Of a stretch of 64,000 nt of DNA, positions 50,454 to 58,985 are shown piece by piece. The translations under genes and the position numbers were made by a program. The stretch is from Zestosphaera sp. (GTDB lineage Archaea > Thermoproteota > Thermoprotei_A > Sulfolobales > NBVN01), in assembly GCA_038843015.1 (NCBI GenBank), contig JAWBSH010000001.1, positions 62,001-126,000 on the forward strand, in the 5' to 3' direction. The notes beneath the pieces were generated by a model. That model saw nothing but the letters and a program-made list of their open reading frames with translations. It was not told the origin of the DNA and ran no database searches. Numbering within the stretch: the first letter of the stretch is position 1; each line of letters begins with the position of its first letter.

Positions 50454-51503
50454 TTATCTCCCTGCTAGCCGCTTAACATAATTTGAGCCCCTATACGTTA
50501 TTATCTGGATCCTCTCTCCAACACTCAAGTACTTAGGGAAGCTAGTCTTGACTGTCGCTCCCTCCTCACATCTAGCAATGACTTCATAGTTTTTGAAGTC
50601 TGTCACCACACACTCGCTGACCGCGTAATCTTCAGAACTTAACAGTCTGAACTCGTCTCTGGTTAAGGATTTCACGCCTATCTTCAAGACTTCATCCCTA
50701 GCTAGGTCTCTTAGAACTAGCTTGTCTTTCTGGATGCTGAGGACCTCCATTAGTGAATCCCTAAAATCTATTAAGTCTCCGGGAACTAACTGAGGAATTC
50801 TCAACACTATGGATAACTTGCCGTGTCTCTTACCTCTTACTATCCCGTGGAGTTTCCACGATTCCTTGACATACCCTCCAAGCATGCCTTGCAAGTAGCT
50901 TGCTGCTTGCCGAGCTACCGATACGTTACTAAACTTTACGTTTATTCCTTCACGTAATTCCTCATAGTCTGTTATGTTGCTACTAATGCTCCTCACGCTA
51001 CCTATCAACTTAGCTATCCTCTTCTTCACCCCTTCCGTAGGTTCTCCCACAAATCTTATCTGTAGTACAGCTTCGTAGTCTCTAGTCTTAACACTCAAGC
51101 ACTTAGGACATAACCTAGCGTCTATCTTGTAACTAACTATGAATGCTTGCTCTACAGATTTGCCAGCAAATGAAGACTTTATGAGCAACTCCGCACGATT
51201 GTTGCCAGTACTCAAAACCGCTACCTGAATATCTTTGAATGCCGGGTGAGTCTTCCCCTTCTTTATCACAGCCTCATCAATATAGTATCGTATTAGTTCT
51301 TCGTCATTTCCCGTGGAAGGTATCCATGAACCACTCATGTAGAGAGACCCGCAAACAGGACATCTTACTAAAGCTATCTTATCAGGGACACTTACTATAG
51401 GTCTCTCTCTAACGAAGCAATCTACGCATAAGCCATCGATTAACGGTTCATTACTGGTCTCCCTCTTCCCACACCTCAAGCAAAACCTGCCAGCAAAACT
51501 CAT
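50454..51503 (-). CDS. nmd3: NMD3 family ribosome export/assembly protein
   Basis: A 349-residue homologue of the eukaryotic 60S export adaptor NMD3. The N-terminal zinc region has repeated CxxC pairs: CLRCGKRE, GLCVDCF, RCPVCGSLYMSGSW and ARLCPKCLSVKTRDYEAVLQIRF. These precede the mixed alpha/beta domain and a C-terminal OB-like part (RDLARDEVLKIGVKSLTRDEFRLL). The archaeal role is presumed to be in large-subunit biogenesis. It overlaps the DUF424 gene by 4 bp. Confidence 0.9.
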   Translation of the reverse strand: MSFAGRFCLRCGKRETSNEPLIDGLCVDCFVRERPIVSVPDKIALVRCPVCGSLYMSGSWIPSTGNDEELIRYYIDEAVIKKGKTHPAFKDIQVAVLSTGNNRAELLIKSSFAGKSVEQAFIVSYKIDARLCPKCLSVKTRDYEAVLQIRFVGEPTEGVKKRIAKLIGSVRSISSNITDYEELREGINVKFSNVSVARQAASYLQGMLGGYVKESWKLHGIVRGKRHGKLSIVLRIPQLVPGDLIDFRDSLMEVLSIQKDKLVLRDLARDEVLKIGVKSLTRDEFRLLSSEDYAVSECVVTDFKNYEVIARCEEGATVKTSFPKYLSVGERIQIITYRGSNYVKRLAGR

Positions 51504-51868
51504 AACCTAACCACCTGAGCGTAAGGCACGCCACTCACCCTAAGTATAGCGTCGGGATGCACTAACCCTTCTTCAACGGCTCTGCTTACGGAGGCCTCAC
51601 CCGCGAGAACAACTATGGAAGCATTCCTTGCGTGATGCATAGCTTCGTTTAGGGTAGTTAAAAACCCCTTAAAAAACTCTTCATTCACGTGCAACACGAC
51701 ATTACCTTCCTGAAATTTTTTCCCTAGAAGTTCTTCATCACATATAGCTACTATCTCCCTAAAGTCTTGAGATATGTCGGTAGTAGCGTGTATCTTCACA
51801 TAAACCATTACTTGAGACTCAGAACCTCCTTCAAGACTTGAAGACTCGTCTTTACTCAAGACGCTCAA
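51500..51868 (-). CDS. DUF424 family protein
   Basis: A 122-residue protein. From MVYVKIHATTD (residue 21, base 51808) it matches DUF424: VYVKIHATTDISQDFREIVAICDEELLGKKFQEGNVVLHVNEEFFKG..., then ARNASIVVLAGEASVSRAVEEGLVHPDAILRVSGVPYAQVV. The first 20 residues (Ser/Glu-rich) may not be translated, although GGAGG sits just within them rather than before the ATG at 51808. DUF424 is widespread in archaea beside nmd3 and aIF2beta, and suspected of a translation role; function unknown. Confidence 0.82.
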   Translation of the reverse strand: MSVLSKDESSSLEGGSESQVMVYVKIHATTDISQDFREIVAICDEELLGKKFQEGNVVLHVNEEFFKGFLTTLNEAMHHARNASIVVLAGEASVSRAVEEGLVHPDAILRVSGVPYAQVVRL

Positions 51869-51939
51869 ACCTCGTGATTCTTAGAAAGCTTCCCAATATC
51901 GGGACTAGATGAGGGTGGGGAACTCAGGAACTACACCCC

Positions 51940-52359
51940 TCACACAGGCTTTACAGGAGCTTCAGCGCCACAAGCTAAGCACCTTATTACCCATATCTTG
52001 CCTTGCTTCCTCAACTCAGTCTGGTAAGAACCGCAAGTCTTGCAGATGACGTAGCTGTCCAGAAATCTCTTAAACAGCGCGTTAATAGTTTGTGATGAAA
52101 CACGCGAGTATATAGTGAATACTCCGGACTCGTCTATAGTCCCTCTAGCAGCTAACTCTTTAAGGAGGTACCTAGCACACACCTTAGGCTCTCTCAAGAT
52201 AACGTCGCAAACAGTCTTGAAATTCTTAATTTGTGTTTGGAGTCCTACATGAACTATCTCTAAATCTGGTATATCAAGAGTTACTGTTTGACTCCTCTTC
52301 TCAGGGAGCTTCTCATATAATTCCCTAAGTAGCTCCTCGTAAGACGGTAACCCACTCAC
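51940..52359 (-). CDS. eif2B: Translation initiation factor aIF2 subunit beta
   Basis: A 139-residue aIF2beta: the N-terminal SYEELLRELYEKLP, the core domain (KNFKTVCDVILREPKVCARYLLKELAARGTIDESGVFTIYSRVSSQTINALFKRFL) and the zinc ribbon C-KTCGSYQTELRKQGKIWVIRCLACGAEAPV. It forms part of the heterotrimer delivering initiator tRNA. It heads the unit aIF2beta-DUF424-nmd3-aIF1A-rio1-dim2, all translation or ribosome biogenesis genes in one direction, with a 71-bp gap to DUF424. Confidence 0.95.
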   Translation of the reverse strand: MSGLPSYEELLRELYEKLPEKRSQTVTLDIPDLEIVHVGLQTQIKNFKTVCDVILREPKVCARYLLKELAARGTIDESGVFTIYSRVSSQTINALFKRFLDSYVICKTCGSYQTELRKQGKIWVIRCLACGAEAPVKPV

Positions 52360-52437
52360 TCAGCTCCACCTCTACTTAATAAACCAACAAAACTTTTAAG
52401 TTAAGTAAAGAACCGTGTTAACGGCTGATATGCTGAG

Positions 52438-53733
52438 ATGAAGATATACATAGAAACATATGGGTGTGCGCTGAATAACGCTGACACAGCCCTAATGAAG
52501 AAAATCTTAGTTAGCAGAGGTCATGAGATAGTGTCTCGCCCTGACGACGCTGAAGTAATCATAGTCAACACCTGCACTGTAAGACTAGACACTGAACAAA
52601 GAATCTTGAAAAGACTACATCAACTTAAGAAATTCTTGAGCAACAACGGTAGAGTTAAGTTAATAGTTGCCGGGTGTATGGCGGCTGCACAACCCTACAC
52701 AATCACCAAGACAGTCTCTGAAGCCTCACTAGTGTCACCGCAAAACATTACTAGAATTCATGAAGTTGTTGAAAATTCTGGGAAGTCTGTCATGATCAGT
52801 GGTGAGAGAGACACTACCTTACTATGCCCGCTAGTAGAGGGTTTCACGGCAGCTATACCTATAGCCGAGGGTTGCTTAGGTAACTGCTCTTTCTGCATAA
52901 CTAAGATAGCTAGACGTAAGTTAAGGTCTTACAAGCCTGACCTAATTGTTAAGGCTGTAAAAGAAGCTGTCAGTAGAGGAGCTATCGAGATAGACCTCAC
53001 AGCTCAGGATACTGCAGCGTACGGTATAGACTTAGGTAGTGTCAGACTCCACAACCTCCTCAAAGCTATAGTAGAGGAGGTGAGAGGCAACTACATGCTT
53101 AGGGTTGGGATGGCCAACCCAGACAGCATGCTCCCAATACTTGACGAGTTTTTAGATATTATGAAACACCCTAACGTATTCAAGTACGTACACATACCCC
53201 TACAATCAGGCAGCGATAAGGTCTTGAAACTTATGAGGAGGAAGTATACGTACGATGACTACAAGTCTTTAGTAATAGAAATAAGGAAGAAAATACCTGA
53301 AGTTCAGCTAGCAACAGACATAATAGTCGGGCATCCGGGCGAAGACGAAGAAGATTTCGATTTGACTGTTAAAGCTCTTAAGGAAGTAATTCCCGACAAA
53401 GTACACATAGCTCAGTACACGATACGCCCCAGGACAGAGGCCGCGTCAATGAAGCAAGTCTCAGACTCGATCAAGAAGTATCGAAGCACGGAATTAGGTA
53501 AAGTTGTAGAAGAAATAGGCTCTACTCTGAATTCCGCATACGTAGGTACGAGAGCCTGGGTCATCGTGTCAAGAAGGTCTTTCAGGGGGACTCCTGTAGG
53601 CAGAACGATAAACTATAAGCCTGTAGTGATTAATGGCTTAGAAGACGTGGGCGTTAGCGGGTATGTTGAGATAACGCAACACACGTTTTACGACTTAAGA
53701 GGTTATTGGAGTCCCCTTAATACTGACTCTTAA
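52438..53733 (+). CDS. tRNA N6-threonylcarbamoyladenosine methylthiotransferase (e-MtaB/CDKAL1 type)
   Basis: A 431-residue radical SAM protein with the full MiaB-family plan: N-terminal UPF0004 domain (IYIETYGCALNNADTALMKKIL..., CTVR, VAGCMAAAQP supplying three Cys), radical SAM domain with CLGNCSFC (C-x3-C-x2-C), FKYVHIPLQSGSDKVLKLMRRKYTYDDY and a C-terminal TRAM domain. It converts t6A37 to ms2t6A37 in ANN-decoding tRNAs. Divergent from the aIF2beta operon, with a 78-bp space. Confidence 0.93.
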   Translation: MKIYIETYGCALNNADTALMKKILVSRGHEIVSRPDDAEVIIVNTCTVRLDTEQRILKRLHQLKKFLSNNGRVKLIVAGCMAAAQPYTITKTVSEASLVSPQNITRIHEVVENSGKSVMISGERDTTLLCPLVEGFTAAIPIAEGCLGNCSFCITKIARRKLRSYKPDLIVKAVKEAVSRGAIEIDLTAQDTAAYGIDLGSVRLHNLLKAIVEEVRGNYMLRVGMANPDSMLPILDEFLDIMKHPNVFKYVHIPLQSGSDKVLKLMRRKYTYDDYKSLVIEIRKKIPEVQLATDIIVGHPGEDEEDFDLTVKALKEVIPDKVHIAQYTIRPRTEAASMKQVSDSIKKYRSTELGKVVEEIGSTLNSAYVGTRAWVIVSRRSFRGTPVGRTINYKPVVINGLEDVGVSGYVEITQHTFYDLRGYWSPLNTDS

Positions 53734-53753
53734 TCCCTCGAATAATCTCGTCT

Positions 53754-54122
53754 TCAGTGCTTTCTCCTCTCTTCATCTACTCGCTTCTTGAAGTATTCCT
53801 CTAATTCTGAATCACTCATTCTAGCGTACTCTTCAGCAAGTATTCTCCTAGCGTCCTTGTTTTTTAAGAAGTAGTAGATAGAGTAGCTACATACAGGAAC
53901 TATTTTGAGACCCCTCATCTCAGCATCTCTAATCGCTGCTTCAACTAATTTAGCGCCGTAACCTTTTCCCCTGTGTTGTTCTGGAGTAAAGGTCTCGAGG
54001 AGATATAGCTTGCCATTCTCTTCCTTGAAAGAAAGCCAGGCTTTAGAACCGTCATCAAATCTAATCATGTAAACACTACCTCTCTTCTCAACACGAACTT
54101 CTTCCAACACACTCCCCCACAT
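53754..54122 (-). CDS. GNAT-type N-acetyltransferase (YjdJ/GTNAT-like)
   Basis: A 122-residue short GNAT: KAWLSFKEENGKLYLLETFTPEQHRGKGYGAKLVEAAIRDAEMRGLKIVPVCSYSIYYFLKNKD. The acetyl-CoA loop is Q-H-R-G-K-G-Y-G. The VPVCSYSIYYF segment with Cys and Tyr is typical of the small Gcn5-related type (DUF4442/YidJ-like) that includes plant GTNAT-like proteins. Acceptor unknown. The 25-residue charged C-terminal tail is an unusual extension. It converges with the methylthiotransferase. Confidence 0.8.
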   Translation of the reverse strand: MWGSVLEEVRVEKRGSVYMIRFDDGSKAWLSFKEENGKLYLLETFTPEQHRGKGYGAKLVEAAIRDAEMRGLKIVPVCSYSIYYFLKNKDARRILAEEYARMSDSELEEYFKKRVDEERRKH

Positions 54123-54199
54123 ATTACTTGCTGACCCTAATAAATAATTCTGTTATATGCTAACCAACCTCAACAACTTGATTCCGTTACAGTGAGGAA

Positions 54200-54273
54200 A
54201 GCCGCCGCCGGGATTTGAACCCGGGACCTCTGCCTTACCAGGGCAGCGCTCCACCAGGCTGAGCTACGGCGGC
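54200..54273 (-). tRNA. tRNA-Thr(GGT)
   Basis: Acceptor GCCGCCG/CGGCGGC, D arm GCTCAGCCTGGTGGAGC, anticodon stem CTGCC/GGCAG with loop CTGGTAA (anticodon GGT), T arm CCGGGTTCAAATCCCGG, discriminator T as in many archaeal tRNA-Thr. No intron and no encoded CCA. Confidence 0.96.
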
Positions 54274-54301
54274 ACCTTAACCCATTATCTGTTTAATACT
54301 A

Positions 54302-54313
54302 AAATATTTAAAG
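54302..54313 (-). promoter_or_regulatory. TATA box for tRNA-Thr
   Basis: CTTTAAATATTT on the minus strand begins 29-40 bp upstream of the tRNA-Thr 5' end. Confidence 0.5.
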
Positions 54314-54473
54314 CTTTGTAATGTCTGGTCTCCTCCATATCCCCACCTCTTGCCCTGCATTTCGTGTTCTTCATAATACAAAAATAAGAGCGAAAGTCTT
54401 TATGATTGTTTTCTAATTTAGGATCTTACTTCTGTATTTTAGTTTCTCTTAGTTTAAGTCGTTTTATCTTTAT

Positions 54474-55763
54474 GTGTTAATGGTTTATAGTTGTTTCATC
54501 TTTAATACTTATATTCCTAGTCTTTTCCAAGGCTTGGTGTATTGCTTGAGTGTTGTGGTTGGGAGGGTTGTTGGTTTTGTGGATGGTTGTTTAGTTAAGG
54601 TTAGTGTAGGCGGTTTCTTAGTAGATGTTGAGTTGAGTAGTTCTTTATGTAGTGACGGCTTGTTAAGGATTATTAAATCTGGTCGTGAGGTATTTCTTAA
54701 GCTACTCGTAGAGGGAGCTACTCCTAAGGTTTTAGGAGTTGTTGGGGCGGGCGATATTCCTCTTAAAAACTTTGATGTAGATGCTTCAAAACCTGATGTT
54801 TTCGCTAGGTATTCTTGGTTGTGGTTGAGGACTCCTAAATACTCTAAAATTATTAGGTTTCAGCACATCCTCCTGAAGAGTTTAAGAAGAATACTAGATT
54901 CTGAGGGTTTTGTTGAGTTATTACCTCCTGTCTTAAACTTAGCAAGTGATCCTGGGTTGAGGGGTGCTAAGAAGGTTGCGGTGAGTGTTTACGGGTCTAC
55001 TTACGAGTTGTGCTCAAGCACCATAATGTATAAGCAACTAGCCGCGACAGCCTTAGGTAAGATGTACTTCGTAGCTAGAAATGTTAGGGAAGAACCAGTA
55101 GAGAATGTTAAGACTGGAAGACACTTGATAGAGTTTACTCAGCTAGACTTGGAGTGGGCTGGAGCTTCAATGAATGAGATCATGAGTCTCGGCGAGAAGC
55201 TAGTTTATGAGTCTTGTCTAGAAGTATCTGAGAGAGCTGGAGACATAATCGAAGAATTCAATCCGAGACTCAAGTGTTTTAAGCCCCCCTACGAGAAGAT
55301 AACGTTTAGTGAAGCCCTAAACATAGTTAGGGAGGCGGGGATGAGAGTTAGTGATTCTAGAGAGTTACCTCAAGAAGCTGAGGAATTGCTGAGCGTTAAG
55401 GTAGGGAAGCCTATCTGGCTAATTAAATTCCCTACTTCTGGGAGAGGCTTCTACTACATGCCTGATGAGATAGAGCCAGACAAGAACCAAGACTTCAACT
55501 TGATAATGCCTGAAGGTTACGGAGAGTTGATTGATGGTGGTGTGAGAGAGTTCAGGTATGAACGCATAATGCAGAGACTTAAAGAACTGGGTGAAGACTT
55601 AAGTAAGTATTCGTGGTTCTTAGAAGCAGCAAGATTTGGGATAGCCCCCACAGCAGGGTTTGGGCTGGGAGTAGAGAGGTATACTAGATATTTACTCAAT
55701 CTAAAATATATATGGGAGGCAGTACCGTTCCCTAAACCTCCTGGGGTAGTTAACGCACCATGA
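54474..55763 (+). CDS. Asparagine synthetase related to AsnRS/AspRS (AS-AR type)
   Basis: A class II synthetase core of about 340 residues without a complete anticodon-binding domain: RFQHILLKSLRRILDSEGFVELLPPVL (motif 1), KMYFVARNVREEPVENVKTGRHLIEFTQLDLEWAGAS (motif 2) and PTAGFGLGVERYTRYLL (motif 3). The first 100 residues (VVVGRVVGFVDGCLVKVSVGGFLVDVEL...) form a short beta-rich region of uncertain origin. Archaeal proteins of this type make asparagine from aspartate. The true start is unclear: a GTG at 54474, an ATG at 54480, or a later GTG/TTG near 54534-54546 with GGTG behind. It overlaps an Lrp/AsnC gene by 4 bp. Confidence 0.75.
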   Translation: MLMVYSCFIFNTYIPSLFQGLVYCLSVVVGRVVGFVDGCLVKVSVGGFLVDVELSSSLCSDGLLRIIKSGREVFLKLLVEGATPKVLGVVGAGDIPLKNFDVDASKPDVFARYSWLWLRTPKYSKIIRFQHILLKSLRRILDSEGFVELLPPVLNLASDPGLRGAKKVAVSVYGSTYELCSSTIMYKQLAATALGKMYFVARNVREEPVENVKTGRHLIEFTQLDLEWAGASMNEIMSLGEKLVYESCLEVSERAGDIIEEFNPRLKCFKPPYEKITFSEALNIVREAGMRVSDSRELPQEAEELLSVKVGKPIWLIKFPTSGRGFYYMPDEIEPDKNQDFNLIMPEGYGELIDGGVREFRYERIMQRLKELGEDLSKYSWFLEAARFGIAPTAGFGLGVERYTRYLLNLKYIWEAVPFPKPPGVVNAP

Positions 55764-56254
55764 GAGGCAGGAAAAGTAGAGTAAGTTTAGATTACTTAGA
55801 CATACAGATAATAGACCTCCTAAGAAAAAACGCTAGATTAAAGTCTAGTGAGATAGCTAAGAAGCTCGGAAGACCTAGAACCACGGTAGTTCAGAGGATT
55901 AAGAAGCTTGAGGAAACAGGCATCATAAGGTCTTACACGATTTCAGTAAAGCCTGACGTTCTAGGCTACAACTACTACGCATACATAGCCGTAAAAGTTA
56001 GGAAGGGCCTTACAGGCAAGCTAGACCAGTACGAGCTAGCTAAAAAACTAGTTAGTGAGTCAAGAAACAAAGACGAACTCCCCATGATAGAAGAAGCAGC
56101 CATAGTTACTGGAGCATACGACATAATACTTAGAGTATGGATAAGAAACTGGGAAGAACTCTCAAGATACCTACTAAAATACCTTCCATCAATCGAGGAG
56201 ATAGAATCTACAGAGACTTTCATGGTGTTAAGAAGAGTCCCCGACGACGGATAA
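55760..56254 (+). CDS. Lrp/AsnC family transcriptional regulator
   Basis: A 164-residue regulator. The N-terminal helix-turn-helix is LDYLDIQIIDLLRKNARLKSSEIAKKLGRPRTTVVQRIKKLEETGIIRSYTISV, and the C-terminal ligand-binding RAM domain starts YYAYIAVKV and ends TFMVLRRV. An unusual insert (GLTGKLDQYELAKKLVSESRNKDELP) lies between strand and helix. Its ATG overlaps the stop of the asparagine synthetase gene (ATGA), so it is probably the local regulator sensing asparagine or a related amino acid, an inference from linkage. Confidence 0.9.
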   Translation: MRGRKSRVSLDYLDIQIIDLLRKNARLKSSEIAKKLGRPRTTVVQRIKKLEETGIIRSYTISVKPDVLGYNYYAYIAVKVRKGLTGKLDQYELAKKLVSESRNKDELPMIEEAAIVTGAYDIILRVWIRNWEELSRYLLKYLPSIEEIESTETFMVLRRVPDDG

Positions 56255-56377
56255 CCATAATTATACAAAACTAAACACACAAAAACCTTTATAAACTTTA
56301 CTACCAAACACTAAGCAAACTCACTAGCAGTAACTTACAATAGAATAAAAAACAAAGTTATATTCGGGGGATCAGGT

Positions 56378-56599
56378 GTGGTAGGGCATAAAATAAACTT
56401 GAGAGAATTAAGGAGGGTAGCTCCAGGACTACTACCAGTACTCAACATAATGTCCAGAATGACGTACGGCAAAGACTTAGAAGCAATAGTTCTAGAATCA
56501 AATAATGGAACCGCAGAAGAGGTCATAACGTCTCTCTTATTTAAGATCTTCCAGAACGAAGAAATACCAAAACTATTACTAAATAAAATCAAAAACTAA
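56378..56599 (+). CDS. Small unknown protein, related to the one at 58.5 kb
   Basis: A 73-residue protein starting at a GTG. I do not recognise a family. LRRVAPGLLPVLNIMSRMTYGKDLEAIVLESNNG followed by two helices resembles PGLLNILNRIFITRYNSDIVSLFLSDP in the 126-residue protein at 58516. A TATA-like ACCTTTATAAACT lies 80-90 bp upstream and a GGGGG just ahead of the start, so expression is plausible. Predicted to be all-helical, with no transmembrane segment or metal motif. Confidence 0.55.
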   Translation: MVGHKINLRELRRVAPGLLPVLNIMSRMTYGKDLEAIVLESNNGTAEEVITSLLFKIFQNEEIPKLLLNKIKN

Positions 56600-56608
56600 T
56601 CTCTAACC

Positions 56609-56767
56609 TTACAAAACAGACCAGTCATCAGGGTTCTCGTCGCCAAGTATGCCGAAGTCAAACTTAGCTAGAGCTACAGTTAGTACTGCAGCTACTACTA
56701 ACAACTTCTTATTCTTGTTGAGAGTTTCAAGAACCTCAACCAACTTAACAGCTGTTTCGGGCTTCAT
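56609..56767 (-). CDS. Small single-helix membrane or signal-anchored protein (52 aa)
   Basis: From the ATG at 56767, preceded by GGTGA nine bases upstream, a 52-residue protein reads MKPETAVKLVEVLETLNKNKKLLVVAAVLTVALAKFDFG..., then an acidic tail ending DDWSVL. One hydrophobic helix (about residues 22-34) is followed by Asp/Glu-rich residues. A longer frame to 56821 adds 18 residues without a ribosome binding site. It has no recognised family and converges with the 56378 gene. It may be a real small protein or a chance frame. Confidence 0.5.
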   Translation of the reverse strand: MKPETAVKLVEVLETLNKNKKLLVVAAVLTVALAKFDFGILGDENPDDWSVL

Positions 56768-56903
56768 GTACTTATTCACCAAGTTTATTTTCTTAAAAGG
56801 AGATATCAATTTTACTGACAATTATACAAAATAATTTATGTAGCAGATATCTTATTAGAAATTCTGGAGATAAGAGAATTAGAGGTAGTGGAAGGTTAGA
56901 AAT

Positions 56904-58001
56904 ATGAAGAAGTTAATAGATCCTGAATTCCTTGAAGCAGTCTATAAGATAAGGACTGTTGGTAAGTATCAGATAGTTAAGGAGCTAGCTAAGATATTAG
57001 GTGAGGACGTTAGGTCAGTACTTCACAGAATAAACACATTACTAAAAGGTAAATACTTTAGGTTTTCAGTTGACTACTCATTAAGTGAGTTAGGTCTTAA
57101 GTTAATAGTTATAGTGACTAACAAGAATCTCTTGATGGAAGAGACCTCAACCAAGTTTATGAAATTCGTTAAAGCGATAGCCTATGTCTTTCCTAATAAG
57201 CATTTCTACTCCCTCTACATGCCTGCCAACGCACAGGAGTTGCCTCAACCGCTAAAGATAGATAGCGGGACTACCATAATAGAGCTTCACGAGAGATTAA
57301 GGAATAAAACCTCGTTTGCGACGTATGGGATAGAGTCTGTGTTTTCTCCTGAGAAGGGGTTTAGTAAAGAATCTTTTAACGTATTAGGAGAGACTATAGA
57401 GAAAGCATTTAATAGTCTAGACAAGAAGAGGTTCTGTGCTGAGGATAAGAGAAAGGTTGTATTTGACGCTGTAGACCTAGGTATTATAAAAGAGCTAGAG
57501 AAAAACGCTTTTGTTAGGCAAACTGAAATCGCTAGGACTTTAGGAATCTCAGTAGGTAAGCTTAGAAGGCATGCTAAATCACACGTGCCTTACTTAATCA
57601 AGGGTATTAGATTGATGAGCATGCCCTTATACCCTGAAGCATTAGGAACTTCCTTACTAATCTTAATTAAGTCTAATGACGTTGATGTTATTAAGTGTTT
57701 ATGCGAGGCTTTAGTGACTCACCCTACAGTAGTTTCTTGTGCTTACAGGAACGACGTTGGTTTAGGTATGGCTCAGTTTGTCGTTCCTTTCTCTATGGTT
57801 AGGTTTGTTGTTGAGTTTCTTGAAAAGATAGGTGTTGAATACGGTTTCGAGGTTTCTAGAGATATGTTGTGGCTCCTCAACATTGAATTTGGTAAGAGGT
57901 TTACTTTGCCTTATAAGCGGTGGGAAGAGTATGTTCCTAAGATGTCTTGGAATATTGATGAGTTAAGGAGGATCTTCAGTGGTTTTGGAGAGACGAGTTA
58001 A
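56904..58001 (+). CDS. DNA-binding protein with two helix-turn-helix segments
   Basis: A 365-residue protein. HTH 1 (residues 20-45) reads YQIVKELAKILGEDVRSVLHRINTLL. A beta-rich segment follows, then HTH 2 (about residues 203-225), FVRQTEIARTLGISVGKLRRHAKSHV, and a second beta-alpha domain. The layout looks like an internally duplicated Lrp-like or winged-helix regulator; each half has a helix-turn-helix followed by a mixed domain of about 110 residues. No enzymatic motif is visible. The PTPS gene overlaps its end by 23 bp, so the two may be cotranscribed. Confidence 0.65.
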   Translation: MKKLIDPEFLEAVYKIRTVGKYQIVKELAKILGEDVRSVLHRINTLLKGKYFRFSVDYSLSELGLKLIVIVTNKNLLMEETSTKFMKFVKAIAYVFPNKHFYSLYMPANAQELPQPLKIDSGTTIIELHERLRNKTSFATYGIESVFSPEKGFSKESFNVLGETIEKAFNSLDKKRFCAEDKRKVVFDAVDLGIIKELEKNAFVRQTEIARTLGISVGKLRRHAKSHVPYLIKGIRLMSMPLYPEALGTSLLILIKSNDVDVIKCLCEALVTHPTVVSCAYRNDVGLGMAQFVVPFSMVRFVVEFLEKIGVEYGFEVSRDMLWLLNIEFGKRFTLPYKRWEEYVPKMSWNIDELRRIFSGFGETS

Positions 58002-58398
58002 GGACTGTGTTTCCGGGTTTAGTTTTGATGCTGCTCACTATAGTTTAGTTGAGGGAGAGTTACTACTGCATGGGCATACATTCAGTATTGATGTTTGTGT
58101 TGAGGGTTTTTTGAGGGGTTCTTGGGTTGTAGACTTCATTGAGTTGAGGAAGCTTGTTGAGGGGTTAGTTAAAGACCTTAATTACTCTTTCTTGATTACC
58201 GCGAGAGATGCTGGCAGCATTCATTTTGAGGCTCCTTTCAAGCACAAGCAGAAGGTCTTTGACTGTGCTATGGTTACTGCTGAGTGTTTGGGCGACTACT
58301 TATGTAGTGAGTTGAGGAAAACTTATAGCGAGAAGGATTTAAAGATTCTAGTTAGTGTTAGGGAGGGTGTTGGGAATAAGGCTATTGTAGAGTGTTGA
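57979..58398 (+). CDS. 6-pyruvoyl-tetrahydropterin synthase family protein (PTPS-III-like)
   Basis: A 139-residue T-fold enzyme. Zinc His residues are in SFDAAHYS and LLHGHTFSI, and the C-terminal catalytic SVREG with Glu is present. The position of the catalytic Cys (C-x3-HGH in QueD) is Glu here (EGELLLHGH, E-x3-HGH), as in the PTPS-III subfamily used in folate synthesis. Function could therefore be folate/pterin-type rather than queuosine/archaeosine; archaeosine routes also use variants. Start may be a GTG at 57979 or a TTG just downstream; both overlap the preceding gene. Confidence 0.83.
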   Translation: MVLERRVKDCVSGFSFDAAHYSLVEGELLLHGHTFSIDVCVEGFLRGSWVVDFIELRKLVEGLVKDLNYSFLITARDAGSIHFEAPFKHKQKVFDCAMVTAECLGDYLCSELRKTYSEKDLKILVSVREGVGNKAIVEC

Positions 58399-58515
58399 TT
58401 ATGACTCAAGAACCTTACATGATTAAAGAGTGTCTGACTAAACTTACTGCACTACTTATTTGCATAGATATGTTAAGTTCTACATATATTCCAATACCTA
58501 TAATTATTTTAAGTA

Positions 58516-58896
58516 ATGAGCATAATATTTAGGAGTGTGATTTCAGTGCCGCCGCAATCTATAAGAGTTAGCAGAGACGAGCTAATTTCTTACATAAGGT
58601 CTTACTCGTCTAGAGTCATGCCAGGGCTTCTCAACATCTTAAACAGAATTTTCATAACGCGATACAACAGCGATATAGTGTCTTTATTTTTGAGTGACCC
58701 GAGGAAGGTTTATGAGACTCTGCTTAGCCTGTACGACAACGAAGACACTGTTACTCTAATAATGAATTACTTGTTAATCAAGCCTATGCTAATAAGACTT
58801 GGGAGGCTAGACTTGACAGACAGAGCTACTATGCTAGCCATGAAAAATCCTGAAGGATTTAAGGAATTGCTGAGGTCTCTTGATGTAGACTTGTGA
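58516..58896 (+). CDS. Small unknown helical protein, related to 56378
   Basis: A 126-residue helical protein: SRDELISYIRSYSSRVMPGLLNILNRIFITRYNSDIVSLFLSDPRKVYETLLSLYDNEDTVTLIMNYLLIKPMLIRLGRLDLTDRATMLAMKNPEGFKELL. The first half aligns by eye with the 73-residue protein at 56378 (PGLL..LN..........D........). No known family. It lies between the PTPS gene and the pilus locus and is probably expressed from a promoter in the 117-bp upstream gap. Confidence 0.55.
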   Translation: MSIIFRSVISVPPQSIRVSRDELISYIRSYSSRVMPGLLNILNRIFITRYNSDIVSLFLSDPRKVYETLLSLYDNEDTVTLIMNYLLIKPMLIRLGRLDLTDRATMLAMKNPEGFKELLRSLDVDL

Positions 58897-58985
58897 TACT
58901 GTTTGACTCGATTCTTGATGCTCGTTTTTCGTACTTGAGTAAGTGTTGAGGTGACTCAAGTATTTTAGTGCTTATTTGACTCAGC

